Origin: Planctomycetaceae bacterium
GTDB taxonomy: Bacteria > Planctomycetota > Planctomycetia > Planctomycetales > Planctomycetaceae
Reading direction: 5' to 3'
Length of the DNA: 64,000 bases
Assembly (NCBI GenBank): GCA_029259845.1
Contig: JAJDEI010000100.1
Coordinates: 16,490-80,489 of the forward strand
Positions 53,779-60,960 of the stretch are shown piece by piece. The translations under genes were made by a program, and so were the position numbers. The notes beneath the pieces were generated by a model, which saw only the letters and a program-made list of their open reading frames with translations, was not told the DNA's origin and did not search any database. How positions within the stretch are numbered: the first letter of the stretch is position 1; every line of letters starts with the position of its first letter.

Positions 53779-54288
53779 GGCGTTCCTCCGTCTGTAACAG
53801 GAAGGGATCCTCGCAGCATGGGCCGTCGATAGTGCCGAGCGATCATGAACAGTCGCCCAATCCAACCGAGGCCCGATTCGTTTCCGCACGACCGACACGC
53901 CCGCATGGTCGGCATACGCACGGTTGGATGATGTATTCCGCAATCGGGGCCGTCAAGCTGTGACGGTTTTGCGACAGGGCAACCGTTTTTTTCAGAACGG
54001 GCAATGCCTAATGGCATCGCGGGTGAGTTCCGCGCAGCGGAAGCCCCCGTGATCGAAGGCGTTGAGAATCGGGGCTTCTTCCGGAGCGTCCCCGCCACCC
54101 TTCCGCCTGCAAACCAACAATCCGTCCTGTGATTGCTTGGCCGCCTGAACGGAATGCACCGGTTCTCCGCATAAACTTCCTCATCCGCAAGACCAGAACG
54201 CTGCGCGGGGGGCGTTCGTGGGGTAGATTTGGAGGTCGGCTGCGCGATCATTTGCAGAGACAACGACGCCAGAACAAGGGACCCGCCC
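53779..54288. other. Divergent intergenic region
   Basis: 510 bases between the divergent DUF1559 and ABC ATPase genes. Open frames here have shadow-like composition. A short patch near 53975-53995 (ACCGTTTTTTTCAG) is A/T-rich. No member of the repeat families was seen. Confidence 0.4.
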
Positions 54289-55041
54289 GTGATTCACGTT
54301 GAAGACTTCCACAAGGCGTACGAGGACACCCTTGCCGTCGCCGGGCTTTCGTTCGTCGTGGCTCCGGGGCAGATCCTTGGGCTCGTCGGGCCGAACGGCG
54401 CGGGTAAGACAACGACGCTCCGCACGCTGAGTTGTCTGCTCGCCGCCAGCCGGGGACGCCTCACGGTCGACGGCAGCGATGTGTCGGACGATCCGATCGC
54501 CGTCAAACGGAAACTCGCCTACATCGCCGACGACCCGCAACTGTTCGGCGACCTGACGGTTGATGAGCATCTGGCGTTCATCGCTTCAGCGTACGAGGTG
54601 TCGGATGCGTCACCCAAGGCCGAGCAGTTGCTCGCCGATTTTGAGTTGACTGACAAGCGACACACGCCGGCGAGCGATTTGTCCCGCGGCATGCGTCAGA
54701 AACTGGCCATCGTTTGCGCCTACCTGCGAGACCCGCAAGCGGTGCTGTTCGACGAGCCGCTGACCGGTCTCGACCCGCACGGCATTCGCATGCTCAAGGA
54801 GTCGATCCGGACGCGGGCGGCTGCCGGTGCGGCGGTCATCGTCAGTTCGCATTTGCTGGCGATGGTGGAAGACCTGTGCACCCACGTCCTGATCCTGGAG
54901 TCCGGGACACAACGCTTCAGCGGCACCATCGACGAATTGAGGGCCGCCTACCGGACCGATGATGAGTCCTTAACACTGGAACGCATCTTTTTTATGGCGA
55001 CCGACGCATCGGCGACGGTTCCGCAGCAACTCGCCACCTGA
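54289..55041 (+). CDS. ABC transporter ATP-binding protein
   Basis: A 250-residue ATPase from GTG 54289, preferred because AAGGGA lies just upstream and the N-terminus VIHVEDFHKAYEDTLAVAGL is typical. Walker A GLVGPNGAGKTTTL (~28-41), signature ASDLSRGMRQKLAIVCAYLR, Walker B AVLFDEPLTGLDPHG and the switch histidine VSSHLL. Resembles the drug/Na-exporter type of bacterial ATPase. Pairs with the membrane protein starting just after its stop. Confidence 0.93.
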   Translation: MIHVEDFHKAYEDTLAVAGLSFVVAPGQILGLVGPNGAGKTTTLRTLSCLLAASRGRLTVDGSDVSDDPIAVKRKLAYIADDPQLFGDLTVDEHLAFIASAYEVSDASPKAEQLLADFELTDKRHTPASDLSRGMRQKLAIVCAYLRDPQAVLFDEPLTGLDPHGIRMLKESIRTRAAAGAAVIVSSHLLAMVEDLCTHVLILESGTQRFSGTIDELRAAYRTDDESLTLERIFFMATDASATVPQQLAT

Positions 55042-55102
55042 GTTGCCTTGCGATCACGCAGCACGCTCCCTTCGAGTCACCGAACCGTTTTTCGAGTTGG
55101 CC

Positions 55103-56791
55103 ATGTTGCAGATTCTCCTCCCCCAACCGGCTTTGCGAGAGATGTTCGTCGTCCGGGCCCGGGCCCGGATTCGCCGAATGCGGAAGTCACTCTCCTCACC
55201 CCGCCGCCTTCTGTTGTCCAGCATTGCGGTCGTGCTGCCGGTGGTTTGGGTCATCAATTTTTCGGCAAGCATGTTCCTGCGGGAGCGGTTCTCCCCAGAC
55301 GCCTTCCGCACCGGCGTGCTGTTGACGGGCGTCGGCTATTTCCTGTGGTACGTGCTCAAAGCGTGCGTCATCCGTCCTCCGGCGGCGATTGAGTGGACAC
55401 CGGCGGAACAGTCGCTGATGTGCGGCGGTCCATTCCGGCGGTCCGATTTGATCCGCTACCGGCTCACAGTGATCTTCATGGCAACGCTGCTCAAGGCGGG
55501 GTTCAGCTCGGTCATGTTTCTCCCTGAACTTTCCATCGGAGCGACCGGATTCCTCGGCATCCTGCTGGGACTGGCGTACCTCGATTTGGCGCGGATGTCG
55601 GCCGAGACCGTGTTGTGCGGATTGCCGGACAGCGCTTACCGCAAGGTCCGCATTGCCGTGCTCGCCGTCGTGGGGGCGGCTGCCGCCACGGCGGCCGCTT
55701 CGGCGCTCCTGTCGGACGCGATTGAATCAAGCCAACTGCCGGTTGCCCTGTCTCTGCCGATGGCGTTCGCACGGGAGGTGATCTCGCTTCGGGAAACCGT
55801 GCTGGGGCAACTTCTGGCCGCCCCGCTGATTCCCTTCGTGGAAGTCACCACCGCCACGCATCTTTCGTGGCCGCTGCTGGGATGGCTCACGCTCAGTTTG
55901 GGCATCACCTGCGCGCTGGCGGTGGCGGTGATCCGGCTGGACGCCTTGTTCGAGCACCGGACAGCCGATGCCATGCGACGATCGTACGCTTCCATCGCAG
56001 CCGAACGGCGGGTCCGGCGGCGGTGTGCCGTCCACCCGGGACGGCTGCCCCTGGTCGTCCGTCTGCGTGGTGCCGGACCGATCGCTTGGCGGCAATGGCT
56101 GGGCGTCCGCAAGTATCAAACCGGTCTCATCGTGGCCCTCAGCGTGCCGGCCGCGCTGTCTTGCCTGCCATTGGTTCATAAGGGCGAAGCGATCGAGACG
56201 TTTCTCAACGTCGCGGGCATGCTGTGCCTGTACTCGTTCCTGCTGCTGCCGGCGGCCCTGAAATTCGATTTCCGCCGCGACTACGACCGGCTGCCCATCC
56301 TCAAGTCGCTGCCGGTCCGTTCCCTGGCGGTCGTCGTCGGCCAACTGGCGACGCCGGTGCTGTTGACCACGCTGCTGCAAATCTTCGTGCTGGCGATTGC
56401 GTACCTCGTCAGTCCGGTGCCCTTGGTGATCGCCGTCAACGCCCTGTTGATGATGATCCCGCTCAACGTGGTGATCTTCGGGCTCGACAATCTGATCTAC
56501 CTGATGTACCCGTACCGGCAAAGCGAGGAAGGGCTGCAGCCGTTCATCCGGGCGACGCTGACATTCACCGCCAAGGGGCTGCTGTTCGGCATGGCCATCG
56601 CCGTGGTCTACGTCTGGGCGATCAGTTGCCGCCGCCTGCACGACGTGCCGCTGCTCTCGCTGTTCGGCGACCACCGCATCCTGTTCGCTGCCGGCCTGTG
56701 GGTGATGATGGTGAGTTCCGCCGCCGTGCTCACGCTGCTGTCCGCCCGTGTCTTCGACCGCTTCGACCCGAGCATTGACCACCTGACCTGA
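55103..56791 (+). CDS. Putative ABC exporter membrane subunit
   Basis: A 562-residue polytopic membrane protein from ATG 55103; a TTG at 55043 is an alternative start directly after the ATPase stop. Many hydrophobic segments are visible (for instance around LLLSSIAVVLPVVWVINFSA, VLAVVGAAAATAAASALLSD, ALSVPAALSCLPLV and LLFGMAIAVVYVWAIS). The DUF-type exporter family has a basic N-terminus (VRARARIRRMRKSLSSPRRL). Partner of the upstream ATPase; substrate unknown. Confidence 0.8.
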   Translation: MLQILLPQPALREMFVVRARARIRRMRKSLSSPRRLLLSSIAVVLPVVWVINFSASMFLRERFSPDAFRTGVLLTGVGYFLWYVLKACVIRPPAAIEWTPAEQSLMCGGPFRRSDLIRYRLTVIFMATLLKAGFSSVMFLPELSIGATGFLGILLGLAYLDLARMSAETVLCGLPDSAYRKVRIAVLAVVGAAAATAAASALLSDAIESSQLPVALSLPMAFAREVISLRETVLGQLLAAPLIPFVEVTTATHLSWPLLGWLTLSLGITCALAVAVIRLDALFEHRTADAMRRSYASIAAERRVRRRCAVHPGRLPLVVRLRGAGPIAWRQWLGVRKYQTGLIVALSVPAALSCLPLVHKGEAIETFLNVAGMLCLYSFLLLPAALKFDFRRDYDRLPILKSLPVRSLAVVVGQLATPVLLTTLLQIFVLAIAYLVSPVPLVIAVNALLMMIPLNVVIFGLDNLIYLMYPYRQSEEGLQPFIRATLTFTAKGLLFGMAIAVVYVWAISCRRLHDVPLLSLFGDHRILFAAGLWVMMVSSAAVLTLLSARVFDRFDPSIDHLT

Positions 56792-56813
56792 CAGCCCGGC
56801 GTGCGGCGGCCGG

Positions 56814-57197
56814 TCAGCCGGGGAACTGCGACGGGCTCAAGCCGAGCGAGACGATGCTACATCCCTGGACAACAGGCAGGCCGAGCGCCTCGGCCCGGGC
56901 GAGCAATTCCGGACTCTCGCTGCCGGGGTTGATCCACACTTCGCGCACGTCGAGCGCAGCAATCTCGTCCAACAGTTTCACTCCGACCGACGGCGGCACA
57001 TACACGCTCACACGGCCGAACGGCTGCTCCGGCAGCGCGGCCAGTGAGGCATACGCCTTCTGCCCCGCAATCTCGGCCGACTTCGGATTGACCGGGAAGA
57101 CATCGTACCCGGCCTGCAAGTGAGCACGAACCGCCTTGTTGCCAAACTTGCCGCGGTCATTGCTCGCCCCAAGAATGACAGCTGTGGGGGATTTCAT
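56814..57197 (-). CDS. CoA-binding domain protein
   Basis: A 127-residue protein from ATG 57197, with AAGGAG about 12 bases upstream. CoA-binding (succinyl-CoA-ligase-like Rossmann) fold: AVILGASNDRGKFGNKAVRA, GYDVFPVNPKSAEIAGQKAY, VSVYVPPSVGVKLLDEIAAL then REVWINPGSESPELLARAEA and VVQGCSIVSLG. Small cytoplasmic single-domain members are common and of unclear function. Converges on the ABC exporter gene. Confidence 0.88.
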   Translation of the reverse strand: MKSPTAVILGASNDRGKFGNKAVRAHLQAGYDVFPVNPKSAEIAGQKAYASLAALPEQPFGRVSVYVPPSVGVKLLDEIAALDVREVWINPGSESPELLARAEALGLPVVQGCSIVSLGLSPSQFPG

Positions 57198-57511
57198 CGG
57201 TCCAAATGCTCCTTCGGTGAGAGGCCGTGATTCGGTTGGTTCTCGGTCCCGTGTCTGGGTCACACGATCGAACTTGCCAACATCACCCGCTTCTCCTTCC
57301 AGCGTATTCGATCAACTCATTTCCCGGCAACCACCGGCGTCACCCGCCACGCCAACCAGAACCCGGAGCGTTAGCGACGGGACCCCAGCCCGACCAATGT
57401 CATTGGATCATCCCCTTCGTGTCTTTCGTGCCTTCGTGGTCAGGGTGAAACCACGAAGACACCAAGGCACGAAGCAATTGTAGAATTCGCGACTCGGCTG
57501 GCGTAAGGTTG
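57198..57511. other. Intergenic gap with R8 hairpin
   Basis: 314 bases holding an imperfect R1-like half (ACCCGGAGCGTTAGCGACGG near 57360) and the R8 inverted repeat at 57415-57474. No gene is supported. Confidence 0.5.
57415..57474. repeat. R8 inverted repeat, best copy
   Basis: Left arm CTTCGTGTCTTTCGTGCCTT then CGTGGT (57415-57440); right arm ACCACGAAGACACCAAGGCA then CGAAG (57450-57474), nearly the reverse complement. Long enough to form a strong RNA hairpin. Confidence 0.8.
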
Positions 57512-57802
57512 TCACAGCAATGGCAGGTAGGTGACGAGATTCTCCAACTCCTCCTGTTCCGCAGAAATGCAGAGCAATTCCAGATCCTCAAACATCTGCC
57601 CGATGCTGGGGCCCATCTGATGAGAATAGATGATCCCCCGGAAAGAGTGTCCAGCGGCCTGCCATTCAGCCGCGATGGCGAGCAGGTCGTCGTCCTGAGT
57701 GACCAGCAGCCGTCCGAGTAGCGTGGCTCGTTTCAGCAGCGGTTCGTCATCCAGTTCGCGTGTTTCGTCTTCCTGACCGGTAATGACGTGAGGCTGTTTC
57801 AA
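57512..57802 (-). pseudogene. Truncated DUF5615/PIN-like protein
   Basis: A 96-residue open frame whose C-terminal part matches DUF5615 (PIN-fold) proteins: LLKRATLLGRLLVTQDDDLL, AIAAEWQAAGHSFRGIIYSH and IGQMFEDLELLCISAEQEEL. DUF5615 proteins are about 110-120 residues and begin with a conserved LDEHV-type acidic strand; here the N-terminus MKQPHVITGQEDETRELDDE lacks it. The lost part coincides with repeat R5 at 57817-57930, just upstream, so disruption by this repeat is likely. If functional it would be a toxin-like nuclease, but the first catalytic acid is missing. Confidence 0.6.
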
Positions 57803-58116
57803 AACCTGTTTTCACAGTGGGTGGCTGGGGTCGCGAAGCGACAGGATGTCTCACACTCAGCGTCCGGAGGTTTTCAAACGGGTTGCGAGCCGAGTGTGAG
57901 ACCTCCTGTGCCTGCGGCACCCAGCCGCGGCGGCTGGGCCACCCGCCTCGTCCGAGACAACACTTGCTCCGACGCATCGCGCAGCGGACACTTGAGTCAG
58001 CGAATTGACGCCCGTCGCGCCGGCATCGACGCTGTCGTCGCGACAGGTTGACGCAGTCAATTTCACTGTTTGCACAAGTTGGGGGCATCCGACGTTTCAC
58101 TCTTGAGATCTGTTCG
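57803..58116. other. Intergenic gap occupied by R5 copy 1
   Basis: 314 bases between the truncated DUF5615 gene and the HEAT-repeat gene. R5 copy 1 (57817-57930) takes up its first part; the rest (57931-58116) has no convincing promoter or gene. Confidence 0.5.
57817..57930 (+). repeat. R5 element, copy 1
   Basis: Left arm GACAGGATGTCTCACACTC and right arm GAGTGTGAGACCTCCTGTG are imperfect inverted repeats, then CTGCGGCACCC. A related copy in the same orientation lies at 59240-59355. Confidence 0.7.
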
Positions 58117-59229
58117 ATGACGAACTCCCGGCCGCATTGGTTTCAATCACGACGCAGATTCTTCGCATCGGCGTGCATCTTGGTACTGGCTGTCAGCGTT
58201 GCCATTCCGTGGTACCTCAACGAGCAAGAGCAGGCCGTTGCTCGCTTGCTGGATGCTGTTCAAAACGGATTTCGCAGCGACGTTGATCGATCATTGGCGC
58301 ATGCCAGGAAGTGGGGTGCGGCTGACGAAGCGATCCCGCAACTCATTGAAGTCCTGAAGGGCAGTCGCACAGGCGTCCAGCCGCAACACCACATCAACGC
58401 AGAACGAGCGTTGGCACAAATCGGTCCAATGGCGGTCCCCTCCCTTCTCACCGCGATGGCCAAGGACGACTATCGGATTGGTGCGAACGGGGCACTCCGC
58501 ATGATGGGCGATGCCGCCGTTCCCGAGGTGACCTTCGCACTCGAACATTCACCGCGAAGCGAGGTTCGTGCTGCTGCAGCGGATGCACTCTATAACCTCG
58601 CCGCCAACGGAATGGATGTCAGTCTCAGTGTTCCGGCGTTGACGCGTGCTCTCCAGAACGACCAGGACAGCAACGTCCGAACGTACGCAACGTTTGCTCT
58701 CGCTGAAATGCCAACTGCGTCAACGTCCGCGATGCCAGCACTCATCGAGGCTCTCGACGACAGCAACAAATTCGTTCGCTTGGGCGCAGCGGACGCAATC
58801 GCTGACATTGACCCCGGTCAAGCCGCAGTCGCACTCCCTCTGCTCGTCCAACTCCTGAGCGATTCCGAGCCATCTGTGCGATACAACGCGGCCATCTCGA
58901 TTGGCAAGTTCGGCCCCCATGCCGAATCGGCCACCGCCTCGCTTTTGAACGCGCTCGACGATGCCGAGGCAGTCGTCCGGGCGATGGTCGTTTCCGCTCT
59001 CGGTTCAGTCGGAAAGCCCCCCGAAACGATCGTCCCTGCTCTCATCCGTGAAATTGAACGGGAGCGTTCAAACCGCTACCGATGGCGGGCCGTCAATGCT
59101 CTTGGCCGGTTTGGCCCAACCGCGAAGGCTGCCGTTCCGACGCTGACAGTCTTACTGGAGAACGAAGGTTTGAGAGCCTCGGCACTGGAAGCCTTGAAGC
59201 AGGTTCAGCCAGATGCGAATCCAAATTAG
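58117..59229 (+). CDS. Membrane-anchored HEAT-repeat protein
   Basis: A 370-residue protein from ATG 58117 (an ATG at 58048 is also in frame). One N-terminal membrane span (FFASACILVLAVSVAIPWYL, ~15-34) is followed by about eight HEAT/PBS-lyase-type helical repeats, e.g. VRAAAADALYNLAANGMDVS, VRTYATFALAEMPTASTSAM, VRLGAADAIADIDPGQAAVA, VRYNAAISIGKFGPHAESAT and VRAMVVSALGSVGKPPETIV. The regular arrangement suggests a protein-binding scaffold; the domain faces either cytoplasm or periplasm. Flanked by R5 copies on both sides. Confidence 0.88.
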   Translation: MTNSRPHWFQSRRRFFASACILVLAVSVAIPWYLNEQEQAVARLLDAVQNGFRSDVDRSLAHARKWGAADEAIPQLIEVLKGSRTGVQPQHHINAERALAQIGPMAVPSLLTAMAKDDYRIGANGALRMMGDAAVPEVTFALEHSPRSEVRAAAADALYNLAANGMDVSLSVPALTRALQNDQDSNVRTYATFALAEMPTASTSAMPALIEALDDSNKFVRLGAADAIADIDPGQAAVALPLLVQLLSDSEPSVRYNAAISIGKFGPHAESATASLLNALDDAEAVVRAMVVSALGSVGKPPETIVPALIREIERERSNRYRWRAVNALGRFGPTAKAAVPTLTVLLENEGLRASALEALKQVQPDANPN

Positions 59230-59239
59230 ATGCGGTAGC

Positions 59240-59355
59240 CGCAGGGTGGCGTAGCCGAGTCGTGGTGCGGCAAGATTGCTTACACTGAGCATCCGGACGT
59301 ACGAGAACGGGTCGCCGGCCGAGTGTGAATCATCCTGTGCCTGCGGCACCCGCCG
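59240..59355 (+). repeat. R5 element, copy 2
   Basis: Shares CCGAGTGTGA and CCTGTGCCTGCGGCACCC with copy 1, in the same orientation, at roughly 75-80% identity over about 72 bases by eye. It lies directly after the HEAT-repeat gene stop. Confidence 0.7.
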
Positions 59356-59391
59356 ATTGTAACCTCCCTGCCCATCGGTGTGATCAGTTCC

Positions 59392-59493
59392 GTAGGTCAG
59401 GCTTTGCCTGACGAATGCGCAGGAAGCGATTAAATCGGCCTCGCTATGATCGCCGGAGTGTGAAGCTGTCTCGTCAGGCAAAGCCTGACCTAC
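59392..59493. repeat. R6 inverted repeat pair
   Basis: GTAGGTCAGGCTTTGCCTGA then CGA (59392-59414) is matched perfectly in reverse complement at 59471-59493. The arms enclose 56 bases. Each arm is itself palindromic (AGGCTTTGCCT). Confidence 0.85.
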
Positions 59494-59685
59494 CTGGCTA
59501 CACGGAAAGTCAATGGAATAGTATTGGCGATCTTCTGAGCGCCATATCGACATTGGATGACGGTCGAGTCGTGGATGAAGTCATTGGGGACATGTGGGGC
59601 GAGAGCATCAAACGAGCGAAGAACGGCGATGTTATCACTGCGTCTCGTCCCCCAGGCAAGCAGCCGCGACAGGGGTAAGCCGAGT

Positions 59686-59811
59686 ACGGTCCGCTGTGCG
59701 GACCGTGAGAGTTGACATTTGTTGATCGGGTGGGACAGGCGTGCGGGGCCTGAATCCCAGAGAGTCGTCTGGAGTTGTTGGCCTGCCGCCACGGTCCGCA
59801 TAGCGGACCCT
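59686..59811. repeat. R7 paired hairpins
   Basis: ACGGTCCGC-TGT-GCGGACCGT (59686-59706) and ACGGTCCGC-ATA-GCGGACCC (59791-59811) are two 9-bp stems with 3-base loops about 85 bases apart. Confidence 0.75.
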
Positions 59812-60007
59812 ACGTGGCTGATCCTGCTCATAAGGGCCGCTGCCATCCAACTGCCACAGCGCCTTGTAGACCTTCGTCTGCGAATGCCGGCGATCGGCGA
59901 CCGATCGACAAACGTGCGGGCTCATGAAGGATCCGGCTGATAGCCGAGACCGTGTTCGTCCTGGGCGAGCAGCCTGCCGAGCGCAAAACACGCGTCCAGA
60001 TAGCCTT

Positions 60008-60098
60008 GTGCCTTGTCAGGCTTCGTTTGAGGGATCGTCAAGACACAGGACGCCCTCCGTTGTCGGGCTCCCATCCATCAACCTACAACTGACAGACG
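60008..60098 (+). repeat. R3 element, copy 3
   Basis: Starts GTGCCTTGTCAGGCTTCGTT and ends CTGACAGAC; the CTAG directly after it contains the stop codon of the minus-strand thioredoxin-like frame. Shares GCCCTCCGTTGTCGGGCTCC with the other two copies. Confidence 0.8.
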
Positions 60099-60099
60099 A

Positions 60100-60960
60100 C
60101 TAGTTGCCGCGCATCAGTTGTTCGACGAGCTGTTCCAAATCATGGGGCGAGCAGTCGGCATGCAGCTTCCCTTGGCGATCCAGCAACAGCAATCGTGGCA
60201 GGCTGGTCATGCCGCAGGCCTGTTCCCACAACTCGAGTTGCTTGGAATCGATCGGAGCCTTGACTTGGGGCCACGGCAACTTCTTCGCATCCACGATTTT
60301 CTGCATGAGTTCGGTGGAGTTATCGAGGTTCACTCCGATGACCTCGAAACCATCCGGATGCCACTTCTCATAAAGTGCTTTGAGCTTGGGCATCTTCGCC
60401 ATGCACGGCGAGCACCAGGTGGCCCAACAGTCGATCAAGACGACCTTGCCGAGCAGATCCTCGGAACGAATCGTTTGATTCTGCGTGGTTGTGACGCTCA
60501 AGGTGTAGGGTTGGCCGACAACCGGGAATGGCAACGGTTCAAGTCCAGCGTCGCGGGCCGGTTTTGCCGCAGCCTCGGCAAAGGCCTGGAGCCCTTGTTT
60601 GGTCAGCCGTTCGATGCCGATATCCACAATGCGGTTGATTGGTACATCTTCCGGGAGTTTGAAAACGTACATCCCGACGCTGCCGCTCGATCCACCAACA
60701 CGGGCTCCGAAATCGTAACGTTTGCGATCGGCATCGAATGCCACGGGACGGTGCCTGATGTAGTGCTCAGTCCCATTCGGCGAGTGCGAAGAATGGGCTA
60801 TTCTCAACGTGAATGAGTCGTCATCCTTGTCGATCATCACCACGATGCCGCGCGTCGCCATTGATGTGTAGTGACAGCCTTGTGGCGCGAGCGCCCACTC
60901 CCAACCCGGCGTGATTGCGAAGGGTGGGAGTGGGCCGTCCTTGAATTGTGACCGCCCCCC
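60100..60960 (-). CDS. TlpA/AhpC-like thioredoxin domain, -1 frame continuation of the M56 gene
   Basis: From about 60960 to the TAG at 60100-60102 the -1 frame relative to the BlaR1-like gene codes for a coherent protein end. Its first part (ITPGWEWALAPQGCHYTSMA) is a linker; the thioredoxin fold follows with LLGKVVLIDCWATWCSPCMA (active site WCSPC), MPKLKALYEKWHPDGFEVIG, VNLDNSTELMQKIVDAKKLP and the cis-proline loop MTSLPRLLLLDRQGKLHADC. No good independent start is present: the first ATG with clear coding is in SMATRGIVVMID, past the beginning of the linker. It most likely forms one ~908-residue protein with the upstream frame by -1 frameshifting, or is a sequencing error or frameshifted pseudogene. 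Confidence 0.75.
   Translation of the reverse strand, partial: GGRSQFKDGPLPPFAITPGWEWALAPQGCHYTSMATRGIVVMIDKDDDSFTLRIAHSSHSPNGTEHYIRHRPVAFDADRKRYDFGARVGGSSGSVGMYVFKLPEDVPINRIVDIGIERLTKQGLQAFAEAAAKPARDAGLEPLPFPVVGQPYTLSVTTTQNQTIRSEDLLGKVVLIDCWATWCSPCMAKMPKLKALYEKWHPDGFEVIGVNLDNSTELMQKIVDAKKLPWPQVKAPIDSKQLELWEQACGMTSLPRLLLLDRQGKLHADCSPHDLEQLVEQLMRGN

Larger units (their letters stand above)
59230..60099. other. Repeat-dense intergenic region
   Basis: 870 bases with four kinds of repeat: R5 (59240-59355), R6 inverted pair (59392-59493), R7 hairpins (59686-59706 and 59791-59811), and R3 copy 3 (60008-60098). One open frame (59415-59678, plus strand) starts in the R6 right arm; its second half (DGRVVDEVIGDMWGESIKRA) has protein-like character, so a decayed gene fragment is possible, but I do not call it. 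Confidence 0.6.

Noticed and set aside
55727..56782. A 351-residue minus-strand frame rich in Gln, His, Arg and Asp
   Set aside because: Its composition is that expected of the antisense of a leucine-rich membrane protein, here the ABC exporter subunit.
59415..59678. A possible small gene of 87 residues
   Set aside because: Its first third is the R6 repeat arm and no ribosome-binding site is present; the second half may be a remnant, so it is noted only in the gap entry.
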